Positions 1 to 4,245 of a stretch of 5,052 nucleotides of DNA are shown in pieces. Within the stretch, counting starts at the first letter, position 1, and every line of letters begins with the position of its first letter. The position numbers were made by a program, and so were the translations under genes. Source of the DNA: Candidatus Electrothrix marina (GTDB lineage Bacteria > Desulfobacterota > Desulfobulbia > Desulfobulbales > Desulfobulbaceae); assembly GCA_004028495.1 (NCBI GenBank), contig MTKS01000141.1, positions 1-5,052 of the forward strand, written 5' to 3'. The notes beneath the pieces were generated by a model. That model was not told the origin of the DNA, searched no databases, and saw nothing but the letters and a program-made list of their open reading frames with translations.

Positions 1-942
1 ACCGTCATCATGGGTGATTCCCATACCTGTACCCACGGGGCCTTTGGGGCCTTTGCCGCAGGTGTTGGAACCACGGATCTGGAGGTCGGGATTCTCAAGG
101 GCGTTTGCGCCTTTCGGAAGCCGAAATCCATGAAGATCGAAGTCACCGGCACACTGCCCGCTGGTGTGTATGCCAAGGATGTGATTCTCAAAATCATCAA
201 GCAGCTCACTGTTAACGGGGCTACTGATATGGTTATAGAATTCTGCGGTCCAGCCGTGGAGCAGATGAACATGTCCTCCCGGATGACCCTCTGTAATATG
301 TCGGTGGAAGCCGGGGCAACCTCCGGCCTCTGTCTGCCGGATAAGGTAACTGCTGAATACCTCTGGCCTTTTATCCAGGAAGATTACGCATCAATTGAGG
401 CGGCAGTGGAGGATTTCAGCAAATGGCATTCCGACCCTGATGCTGAATACGCCAAGACCATGACTCTTGATGTGTCTGACCTGCGGCCCCAGGTGACCTA
501 TGATTATAAGCCGGATAAGGTCAAGGATATTGATGAGCTGGTCGGTACCAAGATTGATCAGGTCTATATCGGCTCCTGTACCAACGGTCGCATCGAAGAT
601 ATTCGGGCGGCGGCCTCTATCCTGCGGGGACGCACTGTTGCCGACACGGTACGCGGTATCCTGACTCCGGCCACCCCGGCGATTTACTCCCAGGCCCTGG
701 ACGAAGGATTGATCAAGATCTTCATGGATGCGGGCTTTTGCGTGCTCAACCCCACCTGCGGTGCCTGCCTCGGTATGAGCAGCGGCGTGCTGGCTGAGGG
801 CGAATCCTGCGCCTCGACCACCAACCGGAATTTCAACGGGCGTATGGGCAAAGGCGGCATGGTGCATCTGATGAGCCCCTTGTCTGCCGCCGCCGCAGCG
901 GTCACCGGAGAGATCACAGATCCTGCCCAGTTTATCAATTAG
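1..942 (+). CDS. leuC: 3-isopropylmalate dehydratase large subunit (partial, N-terminus outside window)
   Basis: Large subunit of isopropylmalate isomerase, which interconverts 2- and 3-isopropylmalate through dehydration and rehydration in leucine biosynthesis; cytoplasmic, works as a heterodimer with LeuD. The frame is open from base 1, ahead of the first ATG at 10, and the visible protein begins inside the conserved GDSHT-THGAFG segment, so about 100 N-terminal residues are missing and the ATG at 10 is internal. The visible part is 313 residues. The three cluster ligands expected of the aconitase superfamily are present: the Cys in GSCTNGR (window residue 193) and the pair in PTCGAC (253 and 256). 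The C-terminal NRNFNGRMG motif is also intact. The gene stops 17 bases before leuD, whose ribosome binding site lies in the gap, so the two are one operon. The compact C-terminus fits the shorter LeuC/homoaconitase subgroup rather than the roughly 466-residue E. coli form. Homoaconitase is the main alternative; leuC is favoured because the pathway is far commoner in bacteria. Confidence 0.94.
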   Translation, partial: TVIMGDSHTCTHGAFGAFAAGVGTTDLEVGILKGVCAFRKPKSMKIEVTGTLPAGVYAKDVILKIIKQLTVNGATDMVIEFCGPAVEQMNMSSRMTLCNMSVEAGATSGLCLPDKVTAEYLWPFIQEDYASIEAAVEDFSKWHSDPDAEYAKTMTLDVSDLRPQVTYDYKPDKVKDIDELVGTKIDQVYIGSCTNGRIEDIRAAASILRGRTVADTVRGILTPATPAIYSQALDEGLIKIFMDAGFCVLNPTCGACLGMSSGVLAEGESCASTTNRNFNGRMGKGGMVHLMSPLSAAAAAVTGEITDPAQFIN

Positions 943-959
943 AAGGAGCAACGAAGGAC

Positions 960-1499
960 ATGAAAGAATTCGGCGGTTCAGCCTTTTTTATAGATAGAGA
1001 CGATATCAATACGGACGAGATTATTCCGGCCAAATACCTGACAGAGATCACCAAGCGGGCCTTACAGCCTCATCTGCTGGAAGATCTGTTCCTGGACGGA
1101 AAGGAGTTCGACACCCAGGCAGAGAATTTCCAGCAGGCCTCTGTGCTGGTGACCCGGTCTAATTTCGGCTGCGGTTCCTCCCGCGAGCACGCGGTCTGGG
1201 CCTTAGAGGTCAATGACATCAACGTGGTGATCGGCGAGAGCTTTGCCCGTATTTTTCGCCAGAATATGTTTAACTGCGGGATTTTGGCGGTGGAGCTTTC
1301 CAAAGCGGATATTGATCAGCTTTTTGCCCTTGCCGGCGATAACGAGAGGATCAAGATCGGCATTGAACTGGAAAAAGATACCATAGTTGCGGAAAACGGA
1401 CAGGGGGAGAAGGCGGAGTGCAGCTTTTCCATGAATCCCTTTGATAAGGAGCTGGTAGCTGCCGGTGGTTGGTTGGCCTATGCGGATCAGAAGTACTGA
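960..1499 (+). CDS. leuD: 3-isopropylmalate dehydratase small subunit
   Basis: Small (swivel-domain) subunit of isopropylmalate isomerase, partner of the preceding LeuC. It is 179 residues, between the shorter archaeal-type LeuD (about 165) and E. coli LeuD (about 201). Seen in the protein: the N-terminal DINTDEIIPAKYL segment (residues 15-27), which forms the substrate-recognition loop in the family; the signature GCGSSREHA (70-78), whose Ser-Ser-Arg binds substrate carboxylate; and SFARIFRQNMFNCG (94-107), the conserved helix after it. The ATG at 960 is preceded by AAGGAG at 943-948, with an 11-base spacer and a second purine-rich run closer in, and no upstream in-frame start is needed. An intrinsic terminator follows 61 bases after the stop, so leuD is the last gene of the operon and leuB is not downstream. 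The loop after the Pro reads YLTE, which is neither of the diagnostic forms I recall from methanogen isopropylmalate and homoaconitate enzymes, so exact substrate preference is inferred from context. Confidence 0.93.
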   Translation: MKEFGGSAFFIDRDDINTDEIIPAKYLTEITKRALQPHLLEDLFLDGKEFDTQAENFQQASVLVTRSNFGCGSSREHAVWALEVNDINVVIGESFARIFRQNMFNCGILAVELSKADIDQLFALAGDNERIKIGIELEKDTIVAENGQGEKAECSFSMNPFDKELVAAGGWLAYADQKY

Positions 1500-1560
1500 T
1501 TTTACGTACTGAGTTGACCTGACAAACAACGGATCGGCACTGCCGGTTCATTGAATAATA

Positions 1561-1599
1561 AGCGGAGGGAGAGCATTATGCTTTCTCTCCGCTTTTTTT
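1561..1599 (+). terminator. Rho-independent terminator of the leuCD operon
   Basis: A 14-pair stem with two G-U wobbles (AGCGGAGGGAGAGC, 1561-1574, with GCTTTCTCTCCGCT, 1580-1593) closes a five-base loop, and the A-T next to the loop could extend it. Seven T residues run from 1593 to 1599. It sits 61 bases after the leuD stop in the right orientation. This is a textbook intrinsic terminator. Confidence 0.92.
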
Positions 1600-1629
1600 G
1601 TTGGGCAAAAAAATATGTGTAAAGCCGGT

Positions 1630-1652
1630 GGGATTCGAGCCTGCGACCCCGC
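1630..1652 (-). repeat. tRNA T-arm-like remnant, copy A
   Basis: Read on the - strand, this 23-base segment resembles the variable loop, T-stem and T-loop of a tRNA gene: GGGGTCGCAGG, then CTCGAAT, then CCC. It matches the second copy at 2327-2349 at 20 of 23 positions in the same orientation. It is not a functional tRNA: on the - strand the T-stem has two A-C mismatches, and I find no D-arm, anticodon arm or matching acceptor strand nearby. It could be a degenerate tRNA end, an integration scar or a member of a dispersed tRNA-derived repeat. Confidence 0.5.
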
Positions 1653-1936
1653 TTTGTAACCCGCATCACTGCGTACTTTGATTTTTGCCTGCGATACCTG
1701 AATGAGCACATGAACATCCGCCCGAGCTTCCCAATCAAATGATTGATATATATAACCTTTCCATACCACTCCCCTTTTTACCCCTTATTTTTCCCCATTG
1801 TACATTTTTTGTATTCTCCGTAAAATAATTTTAAATCGACAGGAAATAAGTTTTTGGTAAAAATTACAAAAGATTGAATTGAAAAAGTCGCTGTTGAACA
1901 AGATTGGTTCAGAATTTTGAACTATACTTGATATTC

Positions 1937-1943
1937 GAGGAGG
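1937..1943 (+). promoter_or_regulatory. Strong Shine-Dalgarno site fixing the start at 1952
   Basis: GAGGAGG lies eight bases before the ATG at 1952, an ideal spacing. The earlier in-frame ATG at 1904 has no comparable site, so 1952 is the better start. Confidence 0.75.
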
Positions 1944-1951
1944 ATATATAC

Positions 1952-2209
1952 ATGAACGCAATAAAGAAGAATTTTTGGCAATCAAAAGAAAGTGGCCGCC
2001 TCTTAATGGAAGTTACATTATTTGCTGTGCAGATAATCGCTGTAATTTTCCTTTTGAATTTATCTATCGGTAGATATTCAGGTGATGCTGAAACTAAAAC
2101 TTCAGATCTTACAGCGTCACCTAATCAACAAAAAAATGTTGATTCGGAAAAGAACACGTTGGACAACGCGACACAAGAGAGTCAGACAGTTATACTTTCG
2201 AGTTTGTAA
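1952..2209 (+). CDS. Small single-pass membrane protein, unknown function
   Basis: I do not recognise a family. The product is 85 residues. A basic N-terminus (MNAIKKNFWQSKESGR) is followed by one strongly hydrophobic segment at about residues 18-35 (LLMEVTLFAVQIIAVIFLLNL) and then a polar, Asn/Gln/Ser/Thr/Glu-rich tail of about 45 residues. By the positive-inside rule the N-terminus should be cytoplasmic and the tail outside the inner membrane; the segment could also act as an uncleaved signal anchor. The gene is distinctly more AT-rich than leuCD and fbp, with AAA, ATT and TTA codons common, suggesting either relaxed selection or foreign origin. It stands alone: it lies about 350 bases beyond the leuCD terminator and converges on the lysine-rich gene at 2354-2812. 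The tail is followed without a break by a cysteine-rich open frame in the -1 register (2143-2301), so this stop may come from a frame disruption and the original protein may have been longer. The ribosome binding site argues that it is, or recently was, translated. Confidence 0.62.
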   Translation: MNAIKKNFWQSKESGRLLMEVTLFAVQIIAVIFLLNLSIGRYSGDAETKTSDLTASPNQQKNVDSEKNTLDNATQESQTVILSSL

Positions 2210-2301
2210 AAATCACCCAGGGGAAACTCTGCGTGGAACGAGCGGACTATTTCAGGTGCTGCCCGTGTGATGGCGGGGTCGAGTGCGTGCATAGTGCGTG
2301 A
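2143..2301 (+). other. Cysteine-rich open frame lacking a start (possible frameshifted C-terminus of the preceding gene)
   Basis: This frame is -1 relative to the membrane protein gene and overlaps its last 67 bases. It is open for 52 codons up to a TGA at 2299-2301. The encoded string is protein-like: a beta-strand-like TFEFVKI, then KLCVERADYFRCCPCDGG and VECVHSA, with five Cys in the last 22 residues including CCPC. No ATG opens it, and a GTG at about residue 31 would leave only 22 residues. The likeliest readings are a chance open frame, or the displaced C-terminus of the gene at 1952 after a single-base indel between about 2143 and 2205. The A-rich slip site at 2130-2136 cannot join them, because the -1 frame meets a TGA at 2140-2142. 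Confidence 0.25.
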
Positions 2302-2326
2302 CCCGATTATTCTTTGCCTCGGCTCC

Positions 2327-2349
2327 GGGATTTGAACCCGCGACCCCGC
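2327..2349 (-). repeat. tRNA T-arm-like remnant, copy B
   Basis: On the - strand this reads GGGGTCGCGGG, then TTCAAAT, then CCC, the classic variable loop, T-stem and T-loop of a bacterial tRNA including the TTCRANY loop consensus. Four T-stem pairs form (CGGG at 2326-2329 with CCCG at 2337-2340 on the + strand). No anticodon arm or D-arm is found at higher coordinates, where the end of the lysine-rich gene lies only five bases away, so it is a fragment. It shares 20 of 23 bases with copy A, 697 bases away, in direct orientation. Being 3' of the lysine-rich gene, its hairpin would lie in that gene's transcript, but no T-run follows, so I do not call it a terminator. Confidence 0.55.
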
Positions 2350-2353
2350 AGAA

Positions 2354-2812
2354 TTATTCGAGAATCATTATCCTGACCCTGTTTTCTTTGATCAATTTTA
2401 TAGAGCTGGCCGGGATTTCTATTTTCATTTCTTCGTTTATCAAAACGACCTTGTCGCCTTTTATAATCACCCTCTTTGATTTTATGGTCTTGCCGCTTTT
2501 GAGCTGAATCACATATTCAAAGGAATCTTTTTTCTTTCGTACCGAGATCTTTTGTTTCGGAGCTACCGGTTCCTTCCTTGGCTTCTCAGTTTCTTTGATG
2601 GCCCGTTTCATTTCCCTTGGAATGTACTTGGGCATCCATTGGGTATGATCTTGAACGTCTTCTTTTTCTGCTCTTTTCTTTGGAGTATATATTTTTTTCT
2701 TCTTGCCGAAATCGTGTTGAACCTCCCTTCTCCCCTTTAAATCTTTGAGAATAACTTTTGTTATCTTCGATAGATCTTTCTCGTCCTCCGGGTTCTGCCT
2801 TTCTCTCGCCAT
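2354..2812 (-). CDS. Lysine-rich hypothetical protein with C-terminal beta-strand domain
   Basis: I do not recognise a named family. The product is 152 residues and about one fifth Lys, with Arg besides, so it should be strongly basic; there is no signal peptide or membrane segment, so a cytoplasmic location is likely. Residues 1-95 are charged and low in hydrophobics, with basic clusters such as KKKKIYTPKKR (37-47), and look largely disordered. Residues 97-144 form a compact, strand-rich unit: FEYVIQLKSGKTIKS, RVIIKGDKVVLIN, MKIEIPASSIKLI. This resembles the short 'LKDG...GD.V.I...I.IP.S.I..I' barrel-like repeats common in uncharacterised deltaproteobacterial proteins; that likeness is from memory. 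The ATG at 2812 has GGGAG (2821-2825 on the - strand) eight bases upstream. It reads in the same direction as fbp, 222 bases beyond the fbp stop. The charge suggests contact with nucleic acid or ribosomes, but nothing in the sequence shows this. Confidence 0.7.
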   Translation of the reverse strand: MARERQNPEDEKDLSKITKVILKDLKGRREVQHDFGKKKKIYTPKKRAEKEDVQDHTQWMPKYIPREMKRAIKETEKPRKEPVAPKQKISVRKKKDSFEYVIQLKSGKTIKSKRVIIKGDKVVLINEEMKIEIPASSIKLIKENRVRIMILE

Positions 2813-2824
2813 CCCCGCATCTCC

Positions 2825-2992
2825 CTATTTTTGCAACTTTGAAAATTGAGGTCTCACGCCCTTCGGCTTCGCTTTTTCTTTGCGTCCACTTCCTGGGTAC
2901 AGAGCTAGAGAACTCTTCCATCCCATATTGCGCTTTTTGAGTGTCTTGAAAGAGCTGCCCCGAACCTCAAGAACAGCCCTTATCGTATCCAC
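2825..2992 (-). CDS. Possible small basic protein or remnant between fbp and the lysine-rich gene
   Basis: After fbp's tandem stops (TGA 3035-3037, TAG 3032-3034), the same - strand frame is open down to a TAG at 2825-2827, ending 12 bases before the ATG of the lysine-rich gene. The extent given runs from a GTG at 2992 (55 residues: VDTIRAVLEVRGSSFKTLKK and onward). The only ATG is at 2926 and gives 33 residues, including LYPGSGRKEKAKPKGVRP and ending FSKLQK. The composition is basic and looks protein-like, but neither start has a convincing ribosome binding site and I recognise no family. The DNA also contains an imperfect inverted repeat at 2942-2949 and 2967-2975. It could be a real small gene, a decayed C-terminus, or a translated dispersed repeat. 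Confidence 0.27.
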   Translation of the reverse strand: MDTIRAVLEVRGSSFKTLKKRNMGWKSSLALYPGSGRKEKAKPKGVRPQFSKLQK

Positions 2993-3034
2993 GCAGAGAA
3001 TACAGCAAAAAAGAAAGGATTGACAATCAAGCTA

Positions 3035-4054
3035 TCATCCCTTTTTAAAATACTCCTCCGCCAGAGTAACCTCATCACGAGACCCAATAACCAAGGCCAC
3101 CCGCTGGTGCAAATCTTTCGGCTCGATATCCAGGATACGGCGTCCGTCATCGGTGATGGCCATGCCCCCAGCCTCTTCCGCAATCAGAGCAAGCGGAGCA
3201 GCCTCGTAGAGCAGACGCAGCTTACCGTCCGGCTTATCCGTACTTTTTTTATCCCGAGGATAAAGGAAGACACCGCCTTGGATCAAGTTCCGATGAAAAT
3301 CCGCCACCAGCGAACCGATATAGCGCAAACTGTAAGAGCGTTCTCCCTGCTCATCCATCTCTTTCAGCTTGTCGATGTAGGCAGTAGTATCATCATACCA
3401 GTACCGTGAGTAGGCCTCATTGATGCTGTAATACTTTGCCTGCCGGGGAATTTTTATATCCGGATGGGAGAGAAAAAACTCGCCCACGCTGGGATCAAGG
3501 GTAAAGCCGTGTACGCCGTCACCATGACCGGTGGTGTAGACCAGCATCGTACTGGAGCCGTAGATGACATAACCGGCCGCCACCTGCTCGCTTCCCTTTT
3601 GCAGCAGATCAGACATATCGCCCTGCTTGCCCTCGCTTTTCCGACGATGCACAGAGAAAATCGTCCCGATACTGACATTGACATCAATATTGGAAGAACC
3701 GTCAAGGGGATCAAAGGCCAAGGTGTACTTGCCCTCATAACCGTCCAGTACCGGGATCACCCCGTCATCTTCTTCCGAGCCCATAATACAGACATAACCG
3801 CATTGCTCCATCCGCCGCTTGAGGGTCCGGTTGGCGAAGTCGTCAAGCTTCTGCACCTTCTCGCCCTGCACATTGGTCTTGCCCGACTGCCCCAGAATAC
3901 CGGCAAGCCCGGCCATATTGACCTCGGCACTGATGATCTTTGCCGCCACAATAAGTTCATTGAGCAGGCCGGTGAGTTCCCCTGTTGCCTCCGGGTGCAT
4001 CTGCTGGCTGTCCATGAGCTGCCTGCTGACTGTAATACCTTTTCTTTTCGCCAT
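3035..4054 (-). CDS. fbp: Fructose-1,6-bisphosphatase class I
   Basis: Hydrolyses fructose 1,6-bisphosphate to fructose 6-phosphate and phosphate, the committed step of gluconeogenesis (also used in pentose cycling); cytoplasmic, Mg-dependent, normally a homotetramer. The 339-residue product has the usual class I length. Motifs seen: the metal-binding SEE (93-95), DPLDGSSNID (115-124), and the active-site signature GKLRLLYEAAPLAL (277-290), preceded by YPRDKKSTDKPD. The segment TGELTGLLNEL (24-34) and the Lys-Tyr pair at 109-110 match the AMP-binding residues of well-studied class I enzymes, so allosteric inhibition by AMP is plausible. The frame stays open upstream to beyond 4200, but the start at 4054 is chosen because GGAG (4061-4064 on the - strand) lies six bases before it, the N-terminus then aligns with the family, and the extra codons would be translated palindrome. 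It lies 191 bases downstream of pepA in the same direction, with its own likely promoter. Confidence 0.96.
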   Translation of the reverse strand: MAKRKGITVSRQLMDSQQMHPEATGELTGLLNELIVAAKIISAEVNMAGLAGILGQSGKTNVQGEKVQKLDDFANRTLKRRMEQCGYVCIMGSEEDDGVIPVLDGYEGKYTLAFDPLDGSSNIDVNVSIGTIFSVHRRKSEGKQGDMSDLLQKGSEQVAAGYVIYGSSTMLVYTTGHGDGVHGFTLDPSVGEFFLSHPDIKIPRQAKYYSINEAYSRYWYDDTTAYIDKLKEMDEQGERSYSLRYIGSLVADFHRNLIQGGVFLYPRDKKSTDKPDGKLRLLYEAAPLALIAEEAGGMAITDDGRRILDIEPKDLHQRVALVIGSRDEVTLAEEYFKKG

Positions 4055-4078
4055 CTGTCTCTCCGTTAGAAGTGTCTC

Positions 4079-4108
4079 AGTATGTTTATAATTTTTAAGC
4101 TTTTTCGA
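4079..4108 (-). promoter_or_regulatory. Candidate sigma-70-type promoter for fbp
   Basis: On the - strand, TCGAAA (4103-4108; four of six to the -35 consensus) and CATACT (4079-4084; four of six to the -10 consensus) are separated by 18 bases of AT-rich DNA. Transcription would begin near 4072, leaving a leader of about 17 bases that contains the fbp ribosome binding site. The hexamers are only moderate matches, so this is a suggestion. Confidence 0.33.
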
Positions 4109-4170
4109 GCCCCGTAGATCGTCCGACAGGATGTAAGAAGAAACACCTCCCCCTCTTAACCGGGTGCCGT

Positions 4171-4196
4171 GGGGGCGAACCCCTGTGTTCGCCCCC
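4171..4196. repeat. GC-rich extragenic palindrome 1
   Basis: A perfect ten-pair inverted repeat: GGGGGCGAAC (4171-4180) and GTTCGCCCCC (4187-4196) around a six-base loop, CCCTGT. The composition and 'GGGGCGAA...TTCGCCCC' form match the kind of repetitive extragenic palindrome dispersed in many environmental bacterial genomes. There is no T-run on either side, so it is unlikely to be a simple intrinsic terminator. It lies between pepA and fbp, 14 bases from palindrome 2. Confidence 0.75.
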
Positions 4197-4209
4197 GGAC
4201 CGTTCCCTG

Positions 4210-4240
4210 CGGTAGGGCACGGCACGCCGTGCCCCTACAG
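4210..4240. repeat. GC-rich extragenic palindrome 2, abutting the pepA stop
   Basis: GTAGGGCACGGC (4212-4223) pairs with GCCGTGCCCCTAC (4226-4238) over 12 pairs with a single bulged C, around a two-base AC centre. A further C-G pair (4210 with 4240) can form outside an unpaired G-A. The 'GTAGGG...CCCCTAC' ends are typical of a common family of dispersed palindromes. It ends only five bases past the pepA stop, so in the pepA transcript it would form a hairpin at the very 3' end that could block exonucleases or pause RNA polymerase; the position is seen, the role is inferred. Confidence 0.75.
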
Positions 4241-4245
4241 CCCAA

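Larger units (their letters stand above)
1600..1951. other. Intergenic stretch, no convincing gene
   Basis: The stretch between the leuCD terminator and the small membrane protein gene shows no credible coding region. Open frames on the - strand here lack good ribosome binding sites, run across the terminator and match nothing I recognise. It contains a tRNA T-arm-like segment (1630-1652), a pyrimidine tract with CCCCTT-type units on the + strand (1771-1796), and then an AT-rich approach to the start at 1952. A TATACT hexamer at 1923-1928 could be the -10 of a promoter for that gene, but I find no well-spaced -35: TTGAAC at 1894-1899 is too far (23 bases) and TTGGTT at 1904-1909 too near (13 bases). 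Confidence 0.6.

Noticed and set aside
1620..1740. A complete tRNA gene on the - strand
   Set aside because: Only the T-arm portion is recognisable; no D-arm, anticodon arm or pairing acceptor stem can be found, and the T-stem has two mismatches.
1502..1769. Two overlapping - strand open frames of 73-78 codons across the leuCD terminator region
   Set aside because: They run through a strong terminator and the tRNA-like segment, the 73-codon one would need a GTG start with no properly spaced ribosome binding site, and they match no family I recognise.
2130..2136. Seven-A run as a programmed -1 frameshift site in the membrane protein gene
   Set aside because: The -1 frame reaches a TGA at 2140-2142 almost immediately, so slippage here cannot give the Cys-rich tail.
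2275..2304. Hairpin GGGTC...GACCC with a repeated AGTGCGTG inside, as a terminator for the membrane protein gene
   Set aside because: Only five pairs around a loop of about 19 bases and no T-run; too weak to call.
2298..2507. + strand open frame of 69 codons containing the string GFEPATP
   Set aside because: That string is the usual spurious translation of the complement of a tRNA T-arm, and the rest is the antisense of the lysine-rich gene.
3005..3034. Intrinsic terminator after fbp (short inverted repeat GATT...AATC followed by a T-rich run on the - strand)
   Set aside because: The stem is four weak pairs with a three-base loop, and the T-run is interrupted; it could contribute but is not a supportable terminator.
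3464..4069. + strand open frame of 201 codons opposite fbp
   Set aside because: Antisense shadow of fbp caused by its codon bias; the fbp protein carries all family motifs.
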